A stretch of DNA of 64,000 bases from Larkinella terrae (GTDB lineage: Bacteria > Bacteroidota > Bacteroidia > Cytophagales > Spirosomataceae): the NCBI RefSeq assembly GCF_009668025.1, contig NZ_WJXZ01000007.1, positions 103,142 through 167,141 on the forward strand, read 5' to 3'. A program made the position numbers and the translations under genes. Below the pieces are notes generated by a model. It did not search any database, had not been told where the DNA came from, and saw nothing but the letters and a program-made list of their open reading frames with translations. This document shows, piece by piece, positions 25,654-33,439 of the stretch; the first letter of the stretch is position 1, and each line of letters starts with the position of its first letter.

Positions 25654-26925
25654 ATGGAAGTAAAAATGATCCCCTCAAGACGAACTTTTTTGAAACAGTC
25701 GCTGGGAACACTGGCGGCTTTTACCATTGTTCCCCGGCACGTGTTGGGGAAAGGTTTTCTGGCACCCAGCGACCAGCTTTCGAAAGGAATCATCGGCGTT
25801 GGCGGTATGGGGCGCGGACATATTCCGTATGCGGGCACGCGCGTTGCTGCCATTTGCGATGTCGATACCCGGCACCTCGAACTGGCCAAGGGAATCATCA
25901 AAGATCCGGCTCTGAAAACCTTTGCCGATTACCGGGAATTGATTCAATTGCCGGAAGTCGATATTGTTCACATTGCCACTCCTCCGCACTGGCACGGGAT
26001 CATGGCCGCCGAAGCCGCCCGCGCGGGCAAAGACATCTGGTGCGAAAAACCGATGACGACCACCATCGGCGAGGGCAAACGGGTGATGGAAGCCGTTCAA
26101 CAACACGGCCGGATTTTTCGACTCAATACCTGGTTCCGGTTCGAAGATAATTTCTACGGCATGGGAACGCCTGTGAAACCTATCAAGAAGCTGGTAGACA
26201 GTGGTTTATTGGGATGGCCGCTGAAAGTGACCGTGAGCAAACACACCGGTTTTGACTGGAAATTTTACTGGGTCGGCAAAACCAATCTGGACCCGATGCC
26301 CGTACCGCCCGAACTGGATTACGAACGCTGGCTGGGACCGGCGCCCTACAAACCGTACAATCCGCACCGGGTTCACAACACGTTCCGGGGTTATTGGGAC
26401 TACGACGGGGGCGGTTTGGGCGATATGGGCCAGCATTATTTAGACCCCATTCAGTATTTCCTTGGAAAAGACGATACCAGCCCGGTTTCGGTGGAAATCG
26501 ACGCCCCCCAGCAGCATCCGGATGCCGTCGGCACCTGGCGCCGGATTGAATATACCTACGCCGATGGCTGTAAAATCATCCTGGATGGTGAAGGCAAAGA
26601 CGCGAACATGCCGTACATCGAAGGCCCGAAAGGAAAGCTGTACCCCGGTTTTAAGTCCGATATTCCGGATTTGCAGAAAAAACTGGCGGCATTTCCCGAA
26701 CCTTTCCCGCAGCAAACCGACTTTGTGGATGCTGTTCGGGGGCGGAAACGGTTTGCTCTGAACGAAGCCAACGGGTTTCGCTCATGCACGCTGATCAACA
26801 TGGGGAAAGTGGCGCTGCAACTCGGTCGGTCGCTGAAATTTGACCCCCAAACCCAGACATTCGTCAACGACGAAGGTGCCAACCGACTGATCGATCAACC
26901 CATGCGCGCTCCCTGGATAATCTAA
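25654..26925 (+). CDS. Tat-exported Gfo/Idh/MocA-family oxidoreductase
   Basis: A 423-residue protein with a twin-arginine signal (SRRTFLK, Arg9-Arg10). NAD(P)-binding IGVGGMG is at 47-53 and CEKPM at 130-134. A GGGLGDMGQHYLDP stretch in the C-terminal domain is the usual active-site region of this exported group. It shares its architecture with the protein at 23162 but is only moderately similar. The stop overlaps the ATG of the following HEAT-DUF1080 gene (TAATG), so the two are translationally coupled. Likely role: redox modification of glycosides in the periplasm. Confidence 0.85.
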   Translation: MEVKMIPSRRTFLKQSLGTLAAFTIVPRHVLGKGFLAPSDQLSKGIIGVGGMGRGHIPYAGTRVAAICDVDTRHLELAKGIIKDPALKTFADYRELIQLPEVDIVHIATPPHWHGIMAAEAARAGKDIWCEKPMTTTIGEGKRVMEAVQQHGRIFRLNTWFRFEDNFYGMGTPVKPIKKLVDSGLLGWPLKVTVSKHTGFDWKFYWVGKTNLDPMPVPPELDYERWLGPAPYKPYNPHRVHNTFRGYWDYDGGGLGDMGQHYLDPIQYFLGKDDTSPVSVEIDAPQQHPDAVGTWRRIEYTYADGCKIILDGEGKDANMPYIEGPKGKLYPGFKSDIPDLQKKLAAFPEPFPQQTDFVDAVRGRKRFALNEANGFRSCTLINMGKVALQLGRSLKFDPQTQTFVNDEGANRLIDQPMRAPWII

Positions 26926-29900
26926 TGATGACACATCGGCCTTTCACTCACTTTACTATTCCTCGTATGAACCTTCGTTTACTGGCGTTTGCTGGCGTCA
27001 TCTTACTCAAAACCCCAACCTGGGCGCAACCCAAACCGGATTCGCGGCCGCTGGAAAATCGGGTGGCCGACAACCTGGCCCAAATGCCCGCAACCGATGG
27101 CAAACAGTTGATTACCAACATGGATGCGGTGGCCGCTTTAGGTTCAGCCGGTATCCAGGAAATGGCGTTGGTGCTGGCGGCTCCCGGCAAAGGCGACAAT
27201 ACGGCCGTTCAATATGCGCTGGGCGGTTTTTCCTATTACGTGACCAAACCGGGTAAAGAAGTGCAACGCGCGCTGGCGGTTCGGGCTTACGGGCAGGCGC
27301 TGGAAAAACTCAGCGATCCGGAGAGTAAAGCGTTTATCATCAGTCAGCTGCAGATTGTCGGAAAAGACGATGCGGTTTCGTACGTAAAACCGTACCTGAC
27401 CGACGAGCGGCTTTGTGCTCCGGCGGTTCGGGCATTGGTTAAAATCAATACGCCATCGGCGGAGAAAGCGGTTTTACAGGCATTGAAAGAATCGCAGGGA
27501 ACTACCCAGCTTTCGTTGGTAAAAGCCCTGGGCGACAGTCGGTATCAACCGGCGGCTTCGGCTCTGCTTCCGCTGGCCCAGGAAGGCGATAAAAATGCAA
27601 AGAAAGTAGCCATGTACGCGCTCGCCCGACTGGCAGCTCCGGCGGCCGGACCGGTTTTGGCGAAAGCAGCCGGGGAAAGCGGATATACGTATGAGGTGAC
27701 AGAAGCCACGGCCAGCTACCTTGATTATATCCACCAACTGGCGGTTTCGGGGAAAAAACCGCAGGCCGACGCGCTGGCCCGGAAGCTGTTGCAGGAATGT
27801 ACGGACGCAAAACAGGTTCATACGCGCACGGCTGCGTTAAAAATGCTGGTCGATTTTAACAAAGAAAAAAGCCTGCCTTTGCTGACAGCCGCGGTTTCGG
27901 ACCCATCGGCTCAATACCGCGTGGCGGCTCTGAAACTGGCAGCGGGTTTGAAAAACAAAGTCGTCAATGCGCAGTTAGCCAAGGAGATTGCTAAAACTAC
28001 TGGCGAAGTTCAGAAGGATTTGATTACGCAATTGGGAGCCATTGGTGACCCCGCGCTGACTTCGGCTCTGGTGCCGGGACTGAAAAGCACCGATCAGGCG
28101 GTTCGGCTGGCGGCCATTTCGGCCGTGGCTAAAACCGGTCAGCAAACCGCGTTACCAGCCTTGCTGGAAGTAATGAAACGTGGTTCGTCGGTGGATATTT
28201 CGGCGGCAAAAGAAGCCATTCTGACGATAAAAGGCCCGCTGGTGGTGGCGCAGGTGACGCACAGCCTGACGAGTATGCCCGCCGAGGCCCGCGCGGCTTT
28301 GCTGTCTGTTCTGGGGGCAAGAGCCGCCGAATCGAGCGTGCAGCAGGTGTTGGCCCAAGTGCAGGAGAAGGATACCACCATCAGTCTGGCGGCAGCCACG
28401 GCCCTGCCTTCGCTGGTTGGCAGAGACCAGTTGCCGCAGTTGGTGACGCTACTGACCAACGCAACGCAGCCAAAAGCCATTCGCGCGCTGCAACAGGCTA
28501 TCGTGGCCGCAACGGTTTCGGCGGGCGACTCCATTCAGCGGACGGATTTACTGGTAGAAACGATGCAGCAGGCGCCGACCGCTAGCCAGGCCCGCTTTCT
28601 GGGTACGCTGGCGGGCGTTGGCGGACCGAAAGCCTTACAAATTGTCCAGCAGTCGTTTGACAAAGGCGACGGCATGGTTCAGCCAGCCGCCGTGTCTGCT
28701 TTATCAGACTGGACCACGCCCGACGCAGCTCCGGCACTGCTGGCCATTGCGCGGCAAAATAGTGTGGCTTCGGAGTCGGCTCTGAATGGGTACATCGCGT
28801 TGGTCAGTCGCTCGTCGTTTTCGGCTGATCAGCGGTTATTGTTGCTCCGGGATGCGATGGATGTGGCCCGGACTCCGCAGCAGAAAATCGAAATTCTGAA
28901 AGGTGTAAGCCGCTGCCGGACCTTTTTAGCGCTCGTTTTTGCGGGTCAATACCTTGACGATCCCGCGCTCCAGCAGCAGGCTGCGGCTACGGTTTGGGCG
29001 GTTGCCTCGTCGAACCGGGATTTTACGGGAACTGCCGTGCGGACTTTGCTGGAAAAAACCGCTAAACTTCTGACCGGCCCCGAAAACGAATCGCAGCGCC
29101 AGGCTGTTCAAAACCGTCTGCAAGCCCTGCCTCCGGGTCCTGGTTTTGTGGCCTTATTCAACGGAAAAGACCTGACGGGCTGGAAAGGGCTGGTGGAAAA
29201 TCCGATCAAACGCAGCAAAATGAGTCCGGACTCGCTGGCGCTGAAACAGCAGAAAGCCGACGAAATCATGCGGAGCGGCTGGTCGGTAAAAGACGGATTG
29301 CTGATTTTTGGCGGTCACGGAAATAACATCTGTACGGAAAAAAAGTACGGCGATTTTGAGATGTTCGTCGACTGGAAAATCACCGAAAAAGGCGATGCCG
29401 GAATTTACCTGCGCGGAACTCCGCAGGTGCAGATCTGGGACCCCGCCCGGGTTGAAGTGGGTGCGCAGGTGGGTTCGGGCGGTTTGTATAACAACCAGAA
29501 ATTCGAAAGCAAACCACTGAAAAAAGCCGACAATCCGGTGGGCGAATGGAACACGTTCCGCATCATCATGAAAGGCGAACGCGTGACGGTTTACCTGAAC
29601 GGTGTTTTGGTAACCGACAATACGGTTCTGGAAAACTACTGGGACCGTAATCTGCCTATTTTTCCTTCGGAACAGCTTGAGCTACAGGCGCATGGAACCT
29701 ATGTCGCGTACCGGAATATTTACATCAAGGAATTGCCTCAGCCGAAACCGTATCAATTGACCGAAGCCGAGAAAAAAGACGGTTTTGAGTTGCTTTTTGA
29801 CGGAAAGGATTTCAGTAAATGGACGGGAAACACCAAAGATTATGTTGCCGAGGATGGCGATATTGTCTGGTACAACAACGGCGGAAAAGGCAACCTGTAT

Positions 29901-30350
29901 ACGCAGAAAGAATACGGCGATTTTGTGTTCCGGTTTGAGTTTCAGTTAACGCCGGGAGCCAACAACGGACTCGGAATCCGCGCTCCGCTGACGGGCGACG
30001 CGGCTTATGCCGGGATGGAATTGCAAATTCTGGATAATGATGCCGAGATATACAAAAAACTGGAGCCGTATCAATACCACGGTTCGGTTTACGGCGTGAT
30101 TCCGGCCAAACGCGGGGCGCTCAAGCCCGTTGGCGAATGGAATTACGAAGAAGTCACCGTAAAAGGCAATCAGGTGAAGGTGGTGTTGAACGACATCCAG
30201 ATTCTGAACGGCGATATTGCCGAAGCCAGCAAAAACGGCACGATGGACCACAAAGAACACCCCGGTTTACTCCGAAAATCGGGCCATATCGGTTTTCTGG
30301 GCCACGGATCGGTGCTGCGGTTCCGAAATATCCGGGTGAAGGAACTGTAA
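26925..30350 (+). CDS. Exported HEAT-repeat protein with two DUF1080 domains
   Basis: An 1,141-residue protein. Residues about 60-730 are Ala/Leu-rich helical pairs typical of HEAT/ARM repeats, for example VSDPSAQYRVAALKLAAGL and GDPALTSALVPGLKS. Two DUF1080 domains follow, at about 740-948 (FVALFNGKDLTGWKG ... YIKEL) and 951-1141 (GFELLFDGKDFSKWTG ... IRVKEL). The first ATG (26925) overlaps the Gfo/Idh stop; an inner ATG at 26967 would give the cleanest signal peptide (MNLRLLAFAGVILLKTPTWAQ). Probably periplasmic: the solenoid may scaffold other proteins while the two C-terminal domains act on 3-keto-sugars. Coupled to the upstream oxidoreductase. Confidence 0.8.
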   Translation: MMTHRPFTHFTIPRMNLRLLAFAGVILLKTPTWAQPKPDSRPLENRVADNLAQMPATDGKQLITNMDAVAALGSAGIQEMALVLAAPGKGDNTAVQYALGGFSYYVTKPGKEVQRALAVRAYGQALEKLSDPESKAFIISQLQIVGKDDAVSYVKPYLTDERLCAPAVRALVKINTPSAEKAVLQALKESQGTTQLSLVKALGDSRYQPAASALLPLAQEGDKNAKKVAMYALARLAAPAAGPVLAKAAGESGYTYEVTEATASYLDYIHQLAVSGKKPQADALARKLLQECTDAKQVHTRTAALKMLVDFNKEKSLPLLTAAVSDPSAQYRVAALKLAAGLKNKVVNAQLAKEIAKTTGEVQKDLITQLGAIGDPALTSALVPGLKSTDQAVRLAAISAVAKTGQQTALPALLEVMKRGSSVDISAAKEAILTIKGPLVVAQVTHSLTSMPAEARAALLSVLGARAAESSVQQVLAQVQEKDTTISLAAATALPSLVGRDQLPQLVTLLTNATQPKAIRALQQAIVAATVSAGDSIQRTDLLVETMQQAPTASQARFLGTLAGVGGPKALQIVQQSFDKGDGMVQPAAVSALSDWTTPDAAPALLAIARQNSVASESALNGYIALVSRSSFSADQRLLLLRDAMDVARTPQQKIEILKGVSRCRTFLALVFAGQYLDDPALQQQAAATVWAVASSNRDFTGTAVRTLLEKTAKLLTGPENESQRQAVQNRLQALPPGPGFVALFNGKDLTGWKGLVENPIKRSKMSPDSLALKQQKADEIMRSGWSVKDGLLIFGGHGNNICTEKKYGDFEMFVDWKITEKGDAGIYLRGTPQVQIWDPARVEVGAQVGSGGLYNNQKFESKPLKKADNPVGEWNTFRIIMKGERVTVYLNGVLVTDNTVLENYWDRNLPIFPSEQLELQAHGTYVAYRNIYIKELPQPKPYQLTEAEKKDGFELLFDGKDFSKWTGNTKDYVAEDGDIVWYNNGGKGNLYTQKEYGDFVFRFEFQLTPGANNGLGIRAPLTGDAAYAGMELQILDNDAEIYKKLEPYQYHGSVYGVIPAKRGALKPVGEWNYEEVTVKGNQVKVVLNDIQILNGDIAEASKNGTMDHKEHPGLLRKSGHIGFLGHGSVLRFRNIRVKEL

Positions 30351-30355
30351 AAAGG

Positions 30356-30449
30356 GAATGAAAAATGTCAAATGAGGAATGTCGATGTAAAAGTGTTTCT
30401 TAATCTAGCACTTTAACATTCGACATTCCTCATTTGACATTTTTCATTC
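30356..30449. repeat. Perfect 30-bp inverted repeat between convergent genes
   Basis: Arms 30356-30385 and 30420-30449 are perfect 30-nt inverted copies. The 34-nt loop extends the pairing with TGTAAAAGTG / CACTTTAACA. It starts 5 nt after the HEAT-DUF1080 stop and ends 1 nt before the stop of the minus-strand gene. Confidence 0.9.
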
Positions 30450-30450
30450 T

Positions 30451-31392
30451 TTAAATAACGTCTTCCCGCGCTGCGTCGGCGTCGTTGTATTTCCGGTCGA
30501 GCTGATCGGTCGATTTCATTTCGGATGCGGGTGTTGTTGTGTTTTCCTGCATCGGCTGTTTTTTGATCGCGCTTTCGTCGAGCGTTTCTTTAGGCTGCTC
30601 CAGCATCTGGGCGGTTTCCTGCGGCCGCTCACCTTCCTGATACGGTTCCTGATCCTTATCGTTCACGTCATACGGACGTTCGGAGGTCCCGGTATCCGGT
30701 TTTTCGGTCATGCCTTCGTCGGCTTTCGGTTGAGTGTAGTTATCGGGTCCCGGTCCGTCCGGGTTGGCATTGACCGGGTTTTGCTTTCCGTACGTTCCTA
30801 AAAACTCCGGGAGCTCTTCGTTTTTAGCCGGGTCCTGGCTCTGCGTCGGTACATCTGCGCCGGGCATAGTATCCGCAAGCATACTGGTTGGCGTATCTTT
30901 CGACGTATCCTGATGAGAAACCTGGCTATCCGACTGGGCCGAATTGTTTACTTCGTGTGACCGGCCCGGTTCACTCGGTTCCGTAATTTCGGGTTTATCC
31001 GGGTGGGGTGTCGAAGGCAAATCCGGAATTTCAGGGCCCGGCGTTCCGGGCGTCGGCGGATTGGGTGAATCCGGTGACGGCGGGATCGGATTGCTCGGAT
31101 CGGGCGTCGAAGGGAGTTCCGGAATCATGTCGGCCTGCGGATGTTCCGACTGGATGTCAACTACATCGTACGTCCGCTGGTTGGGCGAGTTCAAACCGCG
31201 TTCTTCGTCGTTGGCGTAGCGGTCACTCAGGTCGTCCGTCACTTCCGTTTCGAGGTGAGCCGTCGAAACCAGTTTTCCGTCCACCAATTTGACCATATGG
31301 GTTTCGGCCTGATCCTGGCCGTATTTTGTATCTGCGTTTTCGTTGGATACCAGATCCGCCTGTTGCGAATCATGAAATACATTCGATTCCAT
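30451..31392 (-). CDS. Intrinsically disordered Pro/Asp/Glu-rich protein
   Basis: A 313-residue protein without signal peptide or membrane segment. Residues 88-140 are a Pro-Ser-Asp repeat (PSTPDPSNPIPPSPDSPNPP type). The rest is dominated by Asp, Glu, Gln, Lys, Ser and Thr with almost no hydrophobic clusters, so it should be disordered. Only the N-terminus (about 30-50, HMVKLVDGKLVSTAHLE) looks structured. No family recognised. Its stop abuts a 30-bp inverted repeat. It may be a cytoplasmic linker or stress-protective protein, but nothing proves this. Confidence 0.55.
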   Translation of the reverse strand: MESNVFHDSQQADLVSNENADTKYGQDQAETHMVKLVDGKLVSTAHLETEVTDDLSDRYANDEERGLNSPNQRTYDVVDIQSEHPQADMIPELPSTPDPSNPIPPSPDSPNPPTPGTPGPEIPDLPSTPHPDKPEITEPSEPGRSHEVNNSAQSDSQVSHQDTSKDTPTSMLADTMPGADVPTQSQDPAKNEELPEFLGTYGKQNPVNANPDGPGPDNYTQPKADEGMTEKPDTGTSERPYDVNDKDQEPYQEGERPQETAQMLEQPKETLDESAIKKQPMQENTTTPASEMKSTDQLDRKYNDADAAREDVI

Positions 31393-31472
31393 ACCGTTTG
31401 TTACGAGTTAATGAATAGATAGACTATTAACTGACGGTATGGAAAAAGGTTTTTGGGAATGAAATCAATGTC

Positions 31473-31500
31473 GGAAAAACCGGCCGTGCTTTACCGGTTT
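31473..31500 (-). terminator. Terminator overlapping the receiver-gene stop
   Basis: A 7-bp stem (AAACCGG / CCGGTTT, minus-strand reading runs into TTTTTCC) touching the stop codon of the receiver gene. Confidence 0.5.
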
Positions 31501-31928
31501 CACGGTAAAAACCGGCTCGATGGGGTTGAGGCCACGTGCAGCCAGAAGTTACACAGATCTTCGACCACGGATTTATAATCATCGAACGAAGACGGTTTTT
31601 TGACGTACGAGTTCGCCCCCAGTTCATACGCCCGGTCGATGTCGGGTTGGGCGCTTGAGGTACTGAAAACCAGAATGGGCATGAGGTTATAGCGGGCATC
31701 GGCCCGGAGTTTTCCCAGCAATTCAAAACCGCTCATGCGCGGCATATTCAGGTCTAAAAGTAAAAACGAAGGTAAAATAGGTAACGTTTCAAGCTGTGCC
31801 AGCAAATCTTGTCCGCTGTTCGCCAATACCACTTTCTCCTCTTTCAAACACGCTTTAAAGGCTTCCTGTATCAAAAATAGATCATCTTCGTCATCGTCTA
31901 CGACGGCTATAATCGGTCTGTTTTTCAT
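31500..31928 (-). CDS. Single-domain response regulator (CheY-like receiver)
   Basis: A 142-residue stand-alone receiver. The acidic pocket (Asp11-Asp13 in VVDDDEDD), phospho-acceptor Asp59 (LLLDLNMP), Thr90 (FSTSS) and Lys110 (YVKKP) are all present, so it should accept a phosphoryl group. No output domain; an extra C-terminal helix (EDLCNFWLHVA) is shared in style with the neighbouring receiver (FCSYWKKRV). Typical of phosphorelay or feedback receivers in Cytophagales. No histidine kinase gene lies in the window. The second receiver gene is 57 nt upstream on the same strand. Confidence 0.85.
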   Translation of the reverse strand: MKNRPIIAVVDDDEDDLFLIQEAFKACLKEEKVVLANSGQDLLAQLETLPILPSFLLLDLNMPRMSGFELLGKLRADARYNLMPILVFSTSSAQPDIDRAYELGANSYVKKPSSFDDYKSVVEDLCNFWLHVASTPSSRFLP

Positions 31929-31985
31929 ACGTTGTATAAAACCGCATCAGGCTGCCGGGTGGCCGCCAGAAGAAGGACGGTAACG

Positions 31986-32450
31986 TCACTGGCGGTTATG
32001 CTGCAAAGTTGGGTTGGTTGCTAAAATATCTTCCGCTTTGATGATTGGCAGGGCGACGCGTTTTTTCCAGTAGGAACAGAAATGGGTCATCGAAACCTCC
32101 CAGTTTTCCGGTTTGGGCATGTAGCAGGTCGCTCCTAACCCATACGCCAGCTTCACCCGTTCGGGGTCGTTTCCCTGGCCGAAAATAACGACGGGAATGC
32201 GCCGGAGCACCGGGTGGTGTTTCAGGATAGCCAGAATGGCTCCGGGGTCGCAGGAGTCCATGTCCAGCATAATCAGCGTTGGAACAAAGGGTGCATCCGC
32301 CAGACTTTTCTGAAAATAGGCATCCATCGCCCCGTTTTCCTGCGCCGACAAATGCCGGTATGACACGCCGAATTTGCGGAAAGATTGCCCCAAAGCCTGC
32401 AGCTCAGGGGAAGAAGTGCCAACCAATAATATTGCTAGTGGGCCGGTCAT
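31986..32450 (-). CDS. Degenerate single-domain receiver, probably phosphorylation-independent
   Basis: A 154-residue receiver-fold protein. The phospho-acceptor position is kept as Asp63 (LIMLDMDS) and the Lys as Lys113 (YMPKPE). The acidic pocket is lost: Gly11-Thr12 in LLVGTSS replaces Asp-Asp. The Thr/Ser is also lost, with Gly91 in VVIFGQG. Without the Mg2+-binding acids, normal phosphotransfer is unlikely. It shares a C-terminal FCSYWKK helix with the intact receiver gene 57 nt downstream. It may act as a constitutive or competitor receiver for the same partner. Confidence 0.75.
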   Translation of the reverse strand: MTGPLAILLVGTSSPELQALGQSFRKFGVSYRHLSAQENGAMDAYFQKSLADAPFVPTLIMLDMDSCDPGAILAILKHHPVLRRIPVVIFGQGNDPERVKLAYGLGATCYMPKPENWEVSMTHFCSYWKKRVALPIIKAEDILATNPTLQHNRQ

Positions 32451-32559
32451 CTCGTCAAAAATTGATTAGAAAAAAATACCAGTTATCAAAATGAAAACGA
32501 TCCTGTGGAAGAAAAGTTAGACAATGCTGGTAAAAATCCAATCATTTAAGAACGTTTGA

Positions 32560-33129
32560 TTAACCTAATCTTCTAATAATTAAACTATTGACCAGGTCGA
32601 AGAAAGCCACCGGTTTCAGGGTCCGCCAGTTGTCAATTTCGTCCAGCGTTCCGCCAAAATTCAGGTAATAATCCAGCCGGTAACGTTTCATTTCACTCTC
32701 GACAAAATCGCGGAAATTGACTCCGGCAATCCAGCCGTCTTCCACGTCTTCAAACCACTCTTCGTAATAACTGTCGTCGGAACCGTGGAAGTTCAGAATG
32801 TTTTCGCCCAGCAGAATAAATTTATTGATGTTCTCATTCACCAGCGGATCAATCACCTGGCGTTTCAGGTACATAATATCGTTGTGAAGGGTATCGTTCC
32901 ACTCCCCAAACAGTTCGATGACCACAAACTGGCGGTCATAATCGGCGAAGAGAATTTTGCAATACAGCGTCTCCGACCCGATTTCGTCCCAAAGCGGATG
33001 AATGTAATACCCATAGATTGTATTGGTATATTGATTCATGTTATACTCGCGGCCGAAAAAAGGCGAATTCGGATCGTCCGTCGAGCTATACCACTTCTCC
33101 CAATTATAAAAAGGCTCAATTTCGTGCAT
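32560..33129 (-). CDS. Conserved hypothetical protein, acidic and aromatic-rich
   Basis: A 189-residue soluble protein without signal peptide. It is rich in Trp, Tyr, Asp and Glu (YNWEKWYSSTDDPNSPFFG, YYEEWFEDVEDGWIAGVNF) and has an alternating alpha/beta pattern (KILFADYDRQFVVIELFGEW, KFILLGENILNF). I do not recognise the family. A good Bacteroidota promoter lies directly upstream (33165-33191), so the protein is probably expressed as its own unit. Confidence 0.55.
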   Translation of the reverse strand: MHEIEPFYNWEKWYSSTDDPNSPFFGREYNMNQYTNTIYGYYIHPLWDEIGSETLYCKILFADYDRQFVVIELFGEWNDTLHNDIMYLKRQVIDPLVNENINKFILLGENILNFHGSDDSYYEEWFEDVEDGWIAGVNFRDFVESEMKRYRLDYYLNFGGTLDEIDNWRTLKPVAFFDLVNSLIIRRLG

Positions 33130-33164
33130 AGAATTCCGGCGACTGATGGATAAAACCGGTTAGA

Positions 33165-33191
33165 CAAAGATAACAAAACTATGCCCACCAA
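33165..33191 (-). promoter_or_regulatory. Bacteroidota-type promoter for the gene at 32560-33129
   Basis: Minus-strand reading: TTG, 16 nt, TATCTTTG (full TANNTTTG match), 36 nt before the ATG. Confidence 0.5.
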
Positions 33192-33222
33192 CAGACATCC
33201 AACCCAACGGTCCGGAAACGAA

Positions 33223-33251
33223 AAAGTCCAGTAGCTGAGCCTCTGGACTTT
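33223..33251 (-). terminator. Terminator-like hairpin downstream of the large secreted-protein gene
   Basis: A 9-bp perfect stem (AAAGTCCAG / CTGGACTTT), 11-nt loop, then T residues on the minus strand. It lies about 190 nt past the stop at 33440. Confidence 0.45.
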
Positions 33252-33439
33252 CTGTCGGAAACGTGTATGGCTGATGAAGCGTACTACCTCCATAGAACTC
33301 TTCACCGCGTTGTCAATACTTACGAAGGACCCTCAATTTTAGATTGCAGGGTTTTGAAAAAAAGTTGAAAAATTACTCTGTACTCGAATATTTTTTCATA
33401 AATATCTGATAATGAGATAAGTAAAAATTAAAAAAAATT

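Larger units (their letters stand above)
33130..33439. other. 310-nt intergenic region between two minus-strand genes
   Basis: It holds the promoter of the upstream-lying hypothetical gene (33165-33191), a 9-bp terminator-like hairpin (33223-33251) and an AT-rich stretch of about 120 nt after the large secreted-protein gene. No RNA gene seen. Confidence 0.5.

Noticed and set aside
26925..30350. Artificial fusion of two genes by a sequencing error
   Set aside because: The frame is continuous through linker regions with consistent codon use, and HEAT-DUF1080 combinations are plausible as natural proteins.
33130..33439. tRNA or other RNA gene in the gap
   Set aside because: No cloverleaf or conserved TTC-A / CCA pattern was seen; only a short hairpin and a promoter.
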